A DNA stretch of 33,734 nucleotides from positions 1 through 33,734 of the forward strand of contig JAKLHY010000076.1 in NCBI GenBank assembly GCA_022709905.1, given 5' to 3'. How positions within the stretch are numbered: position 1 is the stretch's first letter; each line of letters starts with the position of its first letter. Positions 11,456-20,156 of the stretch are shown here, piece after piece. The notes beneath the pieces were generated by a model. The model was not told the DNA's origin, searched no databases, and saw only the letters and a program-made list of their open reading frames with translations. Position numbers and translations under genes: made by a program. This DNA comes from Verrucomicrobiota bacterium (lineage in GTDB: Bacteria; Verrucomicrobiota; Verrucomicrobiia; Limisphaerales; UBA1319).

Positions 11456-13510
11456 ATGGAATTGGCGATTCATTGGCGAGTGGCCATGCTGGTACTGACA
11501 TGGGCCAGCGCCGCCCTTGCACAAGCACCAGATCCAATTCAGGATCCCCTGTTCACAAAACCTTACGTGGATGTTGATGAGTGGAGGGAAAAGCCCGTGC
11601 GCCACCGCTATGTGCATGGAGGCTTTCGCGAGACCGAGACTCGTTTCTCCATCTACTTTCCAGCTAAAGAACGCTATCAAGGGCGGTTCTTCCAGCACAT
11701 CACGCCGATTCCGATTGACGAGAATCTGGCGCAGCGGCGCACTGGCGAGGAGAATTTTATTGGGTTCTCTGTTGGCAGCGGTGGATATTTCCTGGAGAGC
11801 AACGGGGGCGGGATGACGACCCTGGCTCCCGGCAGCGACGCCAGCATTGGCGGCTATCGGGCCAATGCGGCCGTGGCGAGGTATTCGCGAGTCCTTGCAG
11901 GCGAGATGTATGGCCCCCATCGCACCTATGGCTATGCCTTCGGGGGGAGCGGCGGAGGATTCAAAACGATCGCCGGCTTTGAAAATACCGACGCCTGGGA
12001 CGGTGCAGTGCCCTACGTGATCGGCTCGCCCATGGCGATCCCGCACGCGTTCACGGTGCGAGCCCTTGCGTTGAGGGTTCTGAAGGATAAGCTTCCGGCC
12101 ATTGTCGACGCAGTGGAGCCCGGTGGAAGCGGTGACATGTACGCTGGCCTCAACAACGAAGAGAAGTCAGTGCTCTTGGAGGTAACACGCATGGGCTTTC
12201 CGCCTCGTGGCTGGTTCGCCCATAAAACCCTGGGACTGGGAGCCCTCCCGATTTTCTTCCCGGGGATCGTCGCTAGTGATCCCCAGTACTTCAGGGACTT
12301 TTGGACGGTCCCGGGTTTTGCCGGAGCCAACCCAACAGACTCACTTAGGCGTGACCGGATACAGTATCGGACCGCTGTCAAGAAGGCGATCGGAGATGAG
12401 ACCAACGAAACATCACGCGGCGGAGTGGAGGACGCCTTTCGTCGATTGATGGGCGAGCAGGTGAAACTACAGGTGGGGAGCGTCCCGGCTGGCGACCTGC
12501 AAGGAGCGGTCGTCATTGTGAAGAGCGGCACGATCGCAGGCCAGGTGTTCCCTATCCGCGAAGTGGCCGGTGATGTAATCATGGTGGGGCCACCGATGCA
12601 CCCAGAGCCAGGCGATGTTCGGTCCGCGAGGGAGCTCAAGTCCGGCGATCAGGTCCACGTCGATAATTCCGATTTTATTGCTGTCCAGTACTATCATCGC
12701 TATCAGGTGCCTACCGCTGATTACTACGTCTGGAACCAATTTCGCGGCGCCGACGGAAAGCCAATATATCCGCAACGCCTCAAGCTCATGGGCCCGGAGT
12801 TCGCCGCATCTGGTGCCCCCATGGCCCAGACCGGCCAGTTTCGGGGCAAGATGATCCTCCTGGAGTCGCTAATGGATCAGGACGCGTTCCCCTGGCAAGC
12901 CGACTGGTACCGATCAAGAGTTAAGGCCGCGCTGGGGCCGCGTCTCGACGATAATTTTCGGATCTGGTTCACCGACCACGCGGCGCACGCCGATGCGGAG
13001 AACCAGTCCGGTAGCACTCATATAATCAGCTACCTGGGCGTGCTGCATCAGGCACTTCGCGACCTGAGCGCCTGGATTGAACAGGGAGTGGCGCCGCCGG
13101 CGAGCACGAGCTACAAAGTCGTTGACGGTCAAGTACTCGTTCCTGCTTCAGCCTCTAAGCGCAAAGGGATTCAACCTACCCTAATCCTCAGCGCTAATGG
13201 TGCTGCTATCGCGGAAGTTTCCGCTGGGGCTCCCGTCACTCTCTCTGCGAAGATTCAACTGCCTCACAACACTGGTAAAATAATCGCTGCCGAGTGGGAC
13301 TTTGAAGGAGAAGGGAAGTTCCAGGATGTTGGGCAACTCAGCCATGCCGATCGATCGAATAAGCTGCTCATCCTGACCGCTAAGCATGTTTTCTCTAAGC
13401 CCGGCACTTACTTCCCGACGCTTCGAGTCGCATCTCATCGGCAGGGGGATGCCACAACTCCTTTTGCTCGCGTCCAGAATCTCGGGCGCGTTCGCTTGGT
13501 GGTGAAATGA
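11456..13510 (+). CDS. Secreted hydrolase-like protein with C-terminal PKD domain
   Basis: Residues 1-22 are a signal peptide (cleavage near ALA-QAP). The central part contains YGYAFGGSGGGFKTIAG, a G-x-S-x-G-like elbow, and FTDHAAHAD near residue 500, where the last histidine could complete a triad. These features resemble tannase or alpha/beta-hydrolase-like exported proteins. Residues about 575-684 form a PKD-type beta domain (AEWDFEGEGKF, HVFSKPGTYFPTLRV). The ribosome site GAGAGGAGG precedes the ATG. The stop codon overlaps the start of rtcA (ATGATGA), indicating coupled translation, an unexpected pairing of an exported enzyme with an RNA-end-modifying enzyme. The substrate is unknown. 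Confidence 0.72.
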   Translation: MELAIHWRVAMLVLTWASAALAQAPDPIQDPLFTKPYVDVDEWREKPVRHRYVHGGFRETETRFSIYFPAKERYQGRFFQHITPIPIDENLAQRRTGEENFIGFSVGSGGYFLESNGGGMTTLAPGSDASIGGYRANAAVARYSRVLAGEMYGPHRTYGYAFGGSGGGFKTIAGFENTDAWDGAVPYVIGSPMAIPHAFTVRALALRVLKDKLPAIVDAVEPGGSGDMYAGLNNEEKSVLLEVTRMGFPPRGWFAHKTLGLGALPIFFPGIVASDPQYFRDFWTVPGFAGANPTDSLRRDRIQYRTAVKKAIGDETNETSRGGVEDAFRRLMGEQVKLQVGSVPAGDLQGAVVIVKSGTIAGQVFPIREVAGDVIMVGPPMHPEPGDVRSARELKSGDQVHVDNSDFIAVQYYHRYQVPTADYYVWNQFRGADGKPIYPQRLKLMGPEFAASGAPMAQTGQFRGKMILLESLMDQDAFPWQADWYRSRVKAALGPRLDDNFRIWFTDHAAHADAENQSGSTHIISYLGVLHQALRDLSAWIEQGVAPPASTSYKVVDGQVLVPASASKRKGIQPTLILSANGAAIAEVSAGAPVTLSAKIQLPHNTGKIIAAEWDFEGEGKFQDVGQLSHADRSNKLLILTAKHVFSKPGTYFPTLRVASHRQGDATTPFARVQNLGRVRLVVK

Positions 13511-14541
13511 TGAGTGAAATGACCTTGATCGACGGATCGGAAGGTGAAGGTGGTGGCCAGATCCTGCGCACGTCTTTGGCATTGTCGCTGGTCACGGGTG
13601 AGCCCTTTCGCATGGAACGGATTCGTTCCAGGCGCGCCAAGCCGGGTCTGTTGCGACAGCACCTGACCGCCGTCGAGGCGGCTCAAACCATTGGTGCCGC
13701 AGAGGTCTCCGGGGCGGCCTTGGGATCATTGACCCTTGAGTTCCGGCCAGGACCGGTCACTCCTGGAAATTACCGATTCTCCGTGGGCACGGCGGGCAGT
13801 GCCACCTTGGTGCTCCAGACCATTCTCCCGGCATTGCTGACGGCCTCTGGTCCGACCACTTTGACCCTGGAAGGAGGAACGCATAATCCCATGGCGCCAC
13901 CGTACGACTTTCTGGCTAGGACGTTCGCGCCCCTGATGGACCGGATGGGACCACGCATTGAGCTGGAATTGAAACGGCCTGGATTCTTTCCTGCCGGCGG
14001 TGGTCTTCTTCAAGCCCGAATTGCGCCGGTAAAGCGGCTCGCTCCCCTGATACTGATGGTCCGAGGATCGATTCGCAGACGTCAGGCAAAAGTGTGGCTG
14101 TCCAAGCTGCCATCCCATGTGGCCGAACGGGAACTGGCCGTTGTTCGTCAGGAATTGAATTGGCGCGACACGGAATGCACCGTCGAAAACGTGGCGCATC
14201 CCCTGGGTCCGGGAAACGCGTTAGTGCTGGATCTCGAAACGGAGCTGGTAACCGCGGTGTTTACGGGATTTGGCGAACGCGGACGCTCCGCCGAGGAAGT
14301 TGGCCGGCGAGCCGTGAGCGCGGCAAAGACCTGGATTGAGGCCGACGTACCCGTGGAAGAACACCTCGCCGATCAATTGTTGCTGCCGCTGGCTTTGGCC
14401 GGCGGCGGAGCCTTTCGGACCACTAAACCTTCTTTGCATGCCACCACCAACGCCGCGATTATTCAACGGTTTCTGTCGGTGGTGATTGGCTTTGAGCAAG
14501 AAAATGCCACGGGATGGAGCGTACACATTAATACGAGGTGA
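13507..14541 (+). CDS. rtcA: RNA 3'-terminal phosphate cyclase
   Basis: The 344-residue product has the family length and motifs: IDGSEGEGGGQILRTSLALSLVTG at the N-terminus, RAKPGLLRQHLTAV, GNYRFSVGTAGSATLVLQTILPAL, RPGFFPAGGG, and near the C-terminus FRTTKPSLHATTNAAIIQRFL, whose histidine is the AMP-accepting residue. RtcA uses ATP to convert RNA 3'-phosphates to 2',3'-cyclic phosphates and can adenylate DNA 5' ends. It usually stands next to rtcB; no rtcB is in this window. The start overlaps the upstream stop by 4 nt. Together with Ro60, slipin and the broken ADP-ribosylglycohydrolase it points to an RNA-repair context spread over about 12 kb. Confidence 0.93.
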   Translation: MMSEMTLIDGSEGEGGGQILRTSLALSLVTGEPFRMERIRSRRAKPGLLRQHLTAVEAAQTIGAAEVSGAALGSLTLEFRPGPVTPGNYRFSVGTAGSATLVLQTILPALLTASGPTTLTLEGGTHNPMAPPYDFLARTFAPLMDRMGPRIELELKRPGFFPAGGGLLQARIAPVKRLAPLILMVRGSIRRRQAKVWLSKLPSHVAERELAVVRQELNWRDTECTVENVAHPLGPGNALVLDLETELVTAVFTGFGERGRSAEEVGRRAVSAAKTWIEADVPVEEHLADQLLLPLALAGGGAFRTTKPSLHATTNAAIIQRFLSVVIGFEQENATGWSVHINTR

Positions 14542-14589
14542 TTCTAACACCGTTTCAGCTTTGTGGCCCGACACCATTGCCCTATCGCG

Positions 14590-15089
14590 TTAAATGCCGG
14601 CCGAATGGTGACAGCAATTTCCTTGATCCAAACCGGTCACTCCTCGTGCCAGTCCAAGTGATTGGGAAAAATCCGCGACCGACTCGTTCGAGTGGAGGGC
14701 CTCGTTGAGGCGTGTACAGATGTGCTGCCACTCATTGCCCGATCCGCAGGTCGGCAGCCTTTCCAGGAAATGAATCGATGAATCTTGCTCGCCAACCATC
14801 CATGCCGCAGCTTCTGCCACAGCCAGCGCAAGCGGGCAGCCAGCTCTCTTCGGAACACAGTCACATCATTGTTGGCAACCAACAGCGATTGACCGACCAG
14901 GAATGCATGCTCCGTGTCATCGCTCACCATGCCCCGGCCAAACGCCAACCGCATCCGCCATAGACCTTTCCACCGACGCTTGATTTGCGTCGGCGAAAGC
15001 CCCTCCGCCGGCAACCCGAGTGCGTCACCAACGGCGGTGCCCAAAATTAATCCCACCAAACACGATTCGAGTTTTTCGACCTGGTTCAT
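14590..15089 (-). pseudogene. Broken ADP-ribosylglycohydrolase (ARG/DraG family)
   Basis: The first ~75 residues match the family: LVGLILGTAVGDALGLPAEGLSP and RGMVSDDTEHAFLVGQSLL, where the SDDT aspartates bind Mg. After ELAARLRWLW the frame turns into nonsense. A later conserved part (GNEWQHICTRLNEALHSNESVADFSQSLGLARGVTG) appears in another frame further left, and the rest of the protein is missing. So at least one frameshift plus an internal and a C-terminal deletion have inactivated it. ARG enzymes remove ADP-ribose from targets and recur near RNA-repair genes. Its ATG overlaps the stop of the upstream remnant (ATGA), showing it was once part of an operon. Confidence 0.75.
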
Positions 15090-15276
15090 CGTGAGCCGCG
15101 CGTCAGCGGTTTGGTTGTGTTGAGCTTTTGCGGTGGGAAAGCGGGGCCAAGTCGAACCCCGACCAGCAGATCATTCAAGGCCGCACGGGTCTCGTCGCTC
15201 GGTAATTCCGGCAACGGGCTGGCTTCGTGTGCGGCTCGGCAAATCCGATGTAGTGATCGTTCCCAGCTCCGAAGCG
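15086..15276 (-). pseudogene. C-terminal remnant of an unknown gene, coupled to the ADP-ribosylglycohydrolase
   Basis: An open frame of about 63 codons (SLHRICRAAHEASPLP, ETRAALNDLLVGVRLG) ends in a TGA that shares bases with the ATG of the ADP-ribosylglycohydrolase, the usual arrangement in an operon. It has no start codon with a ribosome site and is cut off on its upstream side close to a REP-like palindrome. The protein family is not recognised. It is read as the tail of the preceding operon gene. Confidence 0.45.
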
Positions 15277-15292
15277 GGAGTCAGCCGACAGG

Positions 15293-15323
15293 CTGGCGCG
15301 CGGGATTTATCCCGCAGCGCCAG
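15293..15323. repeat. REP-like palindrome
   Basis: CTGGCGC-GC-GGGAT-TT-ATCCC-GCA-GCGCCAG folds into a hairpin with 12 base pairs in two blocks. It lies at the broken edge of the gene remnant and between minus-strand genes. Form and position are those of a repetitive extragenic palindrome. Confidence 0.65.
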
Positions 15324-15374
15324 TTGTCGCAGGATCTCAGATCTTCCATTGATTGTGCACACCTTTCGGGCCGC

Positions 15375-16340
15375 TCAAGCCATCGCCCACTGTTCGCGCA
15401 GGAGCTTTGCCATGTTGAGAATCAGCTTCGTCTTCTCTTCGTGTGGGAGCCCCTTCTTGGGATCGGCCGGATTCCTGGGCCAGCCGCCCTCAAAGCTGAT
15501 GGCGCCTCGGTAGCCAATGAGCTTGAGGCCCTTGAATCCGTCCACGTACTGGTCCGCTTCGGGGTGCACACCGGGGATGATCCGCTCCTTGAGCCCCGCG
15601 ATGTGGACGTGCGAAAGCAGCTTGCCCGCGCAGATGAACGCGCCCATGAAGCTCGTTTCTTCCAGGGCCATGTGCCAGAAATCGCCCATCACGGTCGCGC
15701 CGGGGCCGATGTCAGCCGCCATCCGCGCGCCATCCGCCACTTGGCGCAAAAACGGCGTTTCGTTGCGGCGCAACGGCTCCAGGACGATCGAGGTGCCGTG
15801 CTTGGCCGCGTGCTGCGCCAGCCGTTTGCCCGTGTTTTCGACGAAATCCTTGCGCAGTTCCTTCCCGCTCAGGGAGCCCGGCTCGCTCAGCCTGCCGCGC
15901 GCCGGGCATAGGATCAGGCCGATGGACTTCATTTTGCCCAGCGCTTCGATGATTGGCAGGAACTTCTGGACCTCGGCTTCGCGCTTCTCCTGATCGGCGT
16001 ATGAAAAATCACTCGGGCCGCAGGCTGTCGACAGGAACAGCTTGCGCCCCTTCATCGCCTCGATCATCGCATCGCAGTTCTTGATCGGCCAGTCGCCGGA
16101 GGGGATCTCCACGGACGCAAACCCGTTTGCTTCCAGGAAATCGAGCTTCTCCTTGATCTCGCCCCCGGGAATCGCCCCCCACTGCAGACAGAGATTCAAC
16201 TCGGCAGGTTTCTCCGGCGGGGTTAGCTTCGGCATGCCGTTCCCTCCACCCGCTTGTGCCTGAGCCGCCGCATGCTGCGTTCCGCAGAGGGAGGCCACTC
16301 CGGCGATCGCCGAAGCCTTCAGAAAATCGCGTCGTTTCAT
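15375..16340 (-). CDS. Tat-exported TIM-barrel protein, sugar isomerase/epimerase-like (hydroxypyruvate isomerase family)
   Basis: The N-terminus MKRRDFLKASAIAGVASLCG is a twin-arginine signal, so the protein is exported folded. The rest (residues about 45-320) is an AP-endonuclease-2-type TIM barrel: GFASVEIPSGDWP, SIVLEPLRRNETPFL (a metal-binding Glu), MGDFWHMALEE, HVHIAGL and GAISFEGGW (a late Glu). This matches the hydroxypyruvate isomerase/sugar-phosphate isomerase family common in Planctomycetes and Verrucomicrobiota. It probably isomerises a sugar or keto-acid released by extracellular carbohydrate breakdown. It is a single gene; no clear ribosome site precedes the ATG. Confidence 0.85.
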   Translation of the reverse strand: MKRRDFLKASAIAGVASLCGTQHAAAQAQAGGGNGMPKLTPPEKPAELNLCLQWGAIPGGEIKEKLDFLEANGFASVEIPSGDWPIKNCDAMIEAMKGRKLFLSTACGPSDFSYADQEKREAEVQKFLPIIEALGKMKSIGLILCPARGRLSEPGSLSGKELRKDFVENTGKRLAQHAAKHGTSIVLEPLRRNETPFLRQVADGARMAADIGPGATVMGDFWHMALEETSFMGAFICAGKLLSHVHIAGLKERIIPGVHPEADQYVDGFKGLKLIGYRGAISFEGGWPRNPADPKKGLPHEEKTKLILNMAKLLREQWAMA

Positions 16341-16552
16341 ATGTGATTCTTCTTGTTTAAATTTGATAGATCCGGGCCCCGTCCAAAATCCGAACCACCG
16401 ATTGATGTCGCACCAATCAATAACACGGATAGGTTGCAGGTCAAGGGCGCAGTCTGGGACGAAAGGTGCGTGAGGACACGCTCCTCCGGGACGTTGCAGA
16501 GCGGATCTCCTGATCCAGCGTCGTGGGTTTATGACTTCCGGTATATCAGGCT
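16341..16552. other. Intergenic stretch without visible features
   Basis: About 210 bp lie between the isomerase start and the DnaJ-like stop. I see no gene, strong hairpin or clear promoter in it. Confidence 0.4.
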
Positions 16553-17278
16553 TCAGTAAAGTCCGACAGAATCGCTGACGCGGAACCAGACGGTAAGGAA
16601 GAAGTTATCGATCCCCAGACTTCTGAGAGGCAGCTGGACGGCATACTCATTGGCAATGCCGACGGGATACGTTACGTCAATAGGGGCATCAGTCGTAATG
16701 CCTCCCTGTCCCCGGCAGTTCCAACACTCGTATCTGCCCACGGCGCCGCAGCCTCCGCAATCCGGGCAACGTGACTGGACCGGCATCAAGATGCGAACTC
16801 GTCCTCCGGCCATCGCTTCTTCGGGGGAGAGCAGGACTTCCACCGTCAGGCTCTCCAGGCGCTCGGCTTTCGGGTGAGCCTGGGAACGAAAATTACGGTC
16901 CCACCGATCGAACAGTTCGCCGAAAGAGGGATGGTAATCCTCGAAGGATTCGCGGACAACATACTCGGCCGGTTTTTCAGCGAACCGGGGAGGAACCAGG
17001 GGTTCTGCTCGTGAGTGAGACGGCCGGAAAGGTTCAGCCCGCGATCGTCTTGGGGAGCGTTGGAGTTGTTGTTCGAGTCTGAGCTCCTCGTCGTGAATGC
17101 GGCGACGGACCGGATCCCCCAACACGAGGTAGGCCTCCTGGACCGCCCGGAAAGGCGCCGCATCGGGACCGTAATGATCGGGATGACATTCCTTGGCCCG
17201 CTGTCGATAAGCGGATTTGATTTCTTCCTGGCTCGAACCGGAATCGACACCCAGCACAACATACAGGTCTTTTGCCAT
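16553..17278 (-). CDS. DnaJ-like protein with a single zinc-site hinge and shortened C-terminus
   Basis: Residues 1-65 form a J domain with the HPD tripeptide (CHPDHYGPDAAPFRAVQEAYLVLGDP), which stimulates the ATPase of DnaK. An Arg/Pro-rich linker follows (about 70-130), then a beta domain and a cysteine cluster, CPDCGGCG...CWNCRGQG, which gives two CxxC-type motifs instead of the four of full DnaJ. The C-terminus ends after one beta domain. At about 240 residues it is much shorter than DnaJ (about 375), so it is a specialised co-chaperone. The start ATG at 17278 has GAGGG 6 nt upstream; a TTG six bases further out is less likely. Confidence 0.85.
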   Translation of the reverse strand: MAKDLYVVLGVDSGSSQEEIKSAYRQRAKECHPDHYGPDAAPFRAVQEAYLVLGDPVRRRIHDEELRLEQQLQRSPRRSRAEPFRPSHSRAEPLVPPRFAEKPAEYVVRESFEDYHPSFGELFDRWDRNFRSQAHPKAERLESLTVEVLLSPEEAMAGGRVRILMPVQSRCPDCGGCGAVGRYECWNCRGQGGITTDAPIDVTYPVGIANEYAVQLPLRSLGIDNFFLTVWFRVSDSVGLY

Positions 17279-17409
17279 ACTCAACCCTCAGCTGGACTTA
17301 ACGGTTTAACACACGAAGGCAGGATCTTAACCGTGCAGAATTGCAGGGCTATGATCTTCGCCCTTTTTTAAAAAAATATCAAAGAACGGTCTTGACCGCA
17401 AGAGCGCTT

Positions 17410-17684
17410 AGGGTCTGTTCAAAAATAACTTCGGGTTTTGGCGGGAGCGCCACCGGGCCAGATGCGAGGCGGGTGGGCCGAAGTGTATCCTCTGCGATAC
17501 TCGACTGCCCACCCAACGACGCAGATGGCCCGGTGGCGCCCCGCCCCTTTGGGCTGGGGCTCTTTGGCTGGCTGGCTTCGTTGCTCATTCCTTACAGACC
17601 CCTGCGGGTATGCTCGTCATTCGCGCCTCGCCAGCCAGCCAAACTGCCGCCAGCAAAACCCGAAGTTATTTTTGAACAGACCCT
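17410..17684. mobile_element. 275-bp MITE-like element with perfect 31-bp terminal inverted repeats
   Basis: The left end (from AGGGTCTGTTCAAAAATAAC) and the reverse complement of the right end are identical for 31 bases. Inside, GCGCCACCGGGCC and GGCCCGGTGGCGC form a second inverted repeat around GC-rich sequence. There is no transposase gene. It lies between the DnaJ-like gene and the 588-residue protein, and its right end supplies the last codons and stop of the latter. A diverged partial copy in opposite orientation stands at the right end of the window. Confidence 0.75.
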
Positions 17685-19432
17685 TGTCGGCTCGGGATTC
17701 GCCAAACCAAGTCCTTGGTCAACGGATCGATAACGCCTTTGGCGGTGAGTCCGACAGTCCCGCCGTCGTCCTGAAAATCAAAGCCAATGGAATACAAAAG
17801 ATAAGCGTCCTGGGCTTGGCGCCGGTAAACGAACGGTTTTCCCGACATCGGATCCAGGGGAAGTTTGGCGATGAACTTGGGGACCATGTTCTCGAGTTTT
17901 TCCGGGTATTGACCCGTGGTCAGAAGGTGCCGCTCCAGGGCGCAGGCCTGTTGCACGAGCAGCAAGTGCATTTGGGCATTGAGGGCTTTCTCAAAGGCGC
18001 GGTCGACAGCTGGAAACAACATGGAAACCATGATTTGGTGACGCCAGAGTTTCTCAAAACCGGATTGAGTCGACCAATCTCCGTTCTCATCCCCCAAGGG
18101 ATTCTTTCCGAGTTTTCGGAGTTGCTGCAACGCAGGCTGTGTCGCGGTCTTTCCGTCGAGCCACTCTTTCAACGGTTCGAGGCAGCGGTCATAAGCAGAA
18201 CTGAGGTTGAGTTTCTCCAGGTAAAACCAACCGGAGGGCATGATCATCTGCACAACCTCTCCCATCGTGTCGGATCCGTCGGTGGAACCGAGGTTGCCCA
18301 GTGAGACGCCACCGGTCCGATACAAGATCTGGTCAATGATACGAACTCCGCTCGCGCGTTCGCCGTGAAGCGCGCGGTTTAGATCGGCAACGATGTTGCC
18401 GTTCTCCAGTCGTGCCTGCAGCTGCTGGAGCTGGGATTCGGTCCAGGCATGGCGCGCAAATCCATGCCAAAGAGGCGACATCAGGATCATTTTACTGGCG
18501 ATGTGGACGAGCTGGGAAATGAGAAAAGGCTCGGCATTCAGCGTGTCAGCGAGATGGAATCCCAGCTGGATATCGTCCATAGCGCCGGAAGCCTGATCGA
18601 GAGCAAGCTGTGCTTGGGCGCGCCGGGAAAGCGCCTGGGCACAGCTCTTCAGGTAGGCCAAATGAGGCAGCAGAATCGCGTATATGGGCGCGGTGTTATA
18701 TTGAATGTTGAAACGGGCACGCGGGCGTTGGCTGGCATCGCTGAGTTCATCCAGTAAAGGCCCGTAAGTTTGCTGGACCAACTCGAGCAGGATCCGGGCG
18801 GCTTCTTCCTGGGTGGCGGGACCCGGGGGGAAAGAGGGCCGTGCTGGAGCGGGATTCGGGGTGATTGCCTCGGGGGGGGAGTCGGGAAGGCCATAGCGTT
18901 TTCGCATTTCCTCCGGGAGGGGAGTCACTGTTGGTGGAGCGGTTGTTCTGAGGGTTTTATTCGTGCCCAGCAAGGCAATGAGATCCATCGGCTCGCCCAG
19001 TTGCCACCGGGCCTGGCGTCCATATTCGACATCAAAGCCGCGGGCCTTGGCCTTTTCGTTGAATGTTCTGAATAGGATGAAGAGCTTCTGACTCGCATTT
19101 GTGTCCCGCCATTGCTGAGTGCCCGGCAGAAAGTCAAACAAGGGAGCCAAGGCCGGTGTGGCGGCTAGGTTCTCTTCATCTTTAACGGGCGCCGGGATAA
19201 AAGAATCCCAGTCCAGCCGGATTCCGCCGGCGGTGGCGGCGGCGGTATATTTATTCCAGGCGTGTTTCCCGCGCCAGAGTTCCTCGGCATAGAACAATCC
19301 GACGATTGTGGCGAGGGTAGCGACCAGGAATAATAGGCGGCCCAGGACGCGAGGACTCAAAAGCCACCGCGCAAAACGGATCAGAGGGCTGCGTTGCCAA
19401 ACAGACGGTTTTTGAGGAATGGAATTGTTCAT
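17666..19432 (-). CDS. Large single-pass membrane protein of unknown function in a sigma-factor operon
   Basis: The 588-residue product starts at ATG 19432; a longer frame upstream lacks support. A membrane segment (about residues 29-48, VLGRLLFLVATLATIVGLFY) is followed by a long periplasmic region rich in helices, with a Pro-rich stretch near residue 200. No family is recognised. It lies 49 nt after the anti-sigma factor gene and probably belongs to that operon, so it may be a target or sensor partner of the sigma factor. The final residues (GSVQK-stop) are encoded by the terminal repeat of the MITE at 17410-17684, so the original C-terminus was replaced. Confidence 0.75.
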   Translation of the reverse strand: MNNSIPQKPSVWQRSPLIRFARWLLSPRVLGRLLFLVATLATIVGLFYAEELWRGKHAWNKYTAAATAGGIRLDWDSFIPAPVKDEENLAATPALAPLFDFLPGTQQWRDTNASQKLFILFRTFNEKAKARGFDVEYGRQARWQLGEPMDLIALLGTNKTLRTTAPPTVTPLPEEMRKRYGLPDSPPEAITPNPAPARPSFPPGPATQEEAARILLELVQQTYGPLLDELSDASQRPRARFNIQYNTAPIYAILLPHLAYLKSCAQALSRRAQAQLALDQASGAMDDIQLGFHLADTLNAEPFLISQLVHIASKMILMSPLWHGFARHAWTESQLQQLQARLENGNIVADLNRALHGERASGVRIIDQILYRTGGVSLGNLGSTDGSDTMGEVVQMIMPSGWFYLEKLNLSSAYDRCLEPLKEWLDGKTATQPALQQLRKLGKNPLGDENGDWSTQSGFEKLWRHQIMVSMLFPAVDRAFEKALNAQMHLLLVQQACALERHLLTTGQYPEKLENMVPKFIAKLPLDPMSGKPFVYRRQAQDAYLLYSIGFDFQDDGGTVGLTAKGVIDPLTKDLVWRIPSRQGSVQK

Positions 19433-19481
19433 GGGTTGTCGTTCTGTTGAGGGTTTTCTCGGGCTCTTGACTCGCGATAAT

Positions 19482-20156
19482 TCAAACGTTGTGTGCGGGA
19501 ATGGGCGATTGGATAAGCCCGCTTCGTGGTCGATCATCGGGTTCGGATTCGGAGACCTCCTCGGTCAAGGTTTCTTGGTAAGACCGTTCGAGGGTGCGTT
19601 TCTGGCAGGCGAGCAGGTTTTCGGATGCAACCTGGGTTTGTCGAACGAAACTGAATTGAGCGGAAGCCACTTTCGTCTCGGGCAAACTGACAATCAGCAG
19701 GACGATCCAGAGGGCAGCCAACCCCAGATAGTATGTTGGAGATGGCCATAAGAGTTCCCGGATCCAGGAGGCGAGCGGGATTCGATGGCGCGCGGTGTCG
19801 GATTCATCGCTGCGTAAAGGCACGCGGCCTGCAAGGTCTTGATGACCGAGTGGTCCCCTCCGTCGTCCTGATCTGGAGGCATTTTGCATGGCCGAGGTAT
19901 TCGGGGCCTGGTCAGGGCCATTCGCAGAGGCAAGGGTATCGAGGACAAACTGATGTTCGCGTTCCCAGATCTTCAGGGTCTTCGGACCCGCTTTGAGTTG
20001 AGAGCGTAGCTGCTGTTCAAAGGCCTGATTGATCTTCAGTGTGCGGGTGCACAGAGGACAATTATCGAGGTGAAGCTGGATCTCGCGAGTGCTGCGGGCG
20101 TCCAATTCGGAATCCAGGTAAGCTCCCAATAGCGATTCGATTTCGGTGCATTTCAT
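19482..20156 (-). CDS. Membrane anti-sigma factor with zinc-finger (zf-HC2) domain
   Basis: The N-terminus carries the anti-sigma zinc site H-x3-C-x2-C (LHLDNCPLC, about residues 29-37) in a typical setting: MKCTEIESLLGAYLDSELDARSTREIQLHLDNCPLC. A cytosolic linker of about 100 residues leads to one membrane segment (about residues 141-158, TYYLGLAALWIVLLIVSL) and a short external tail. Such proteins hold an ECF sigma factor inactive until a signal arrives. The start overlaps the stop of the sigma gene by 4 nt (ATGA), so the two are translationally coupled. Confidence 0.88.
   Translation of the reverse strand: MKCTEIESLLGAYLDSELDARSTREIQLHLDNCPLCTRTLKINQAFEQQLRSQLKAGPKTLKIWEREHQFVLDTLASANGPDQAPNTSAMQNASRSGRRRGPLGHQDLAGRVPLRSDESDTARHRIPLASWIRELLWPSPTYYLGLAALWIVLLIVSLPETKVASAQFSFVRQTQVASENLLACQKRTLERSYQETLTEEVSESEPDDRPRSGLIQSPIPAHNV

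Noticed and set aside
13507..14541. Enolpyruvate transferase instead of RtcA (the fold is related)
   Set aside because: The SEGEGGGQILRTSL start and the LHATTN catalytic histidine region are specific to RNA 3'-phosphate cyclases.
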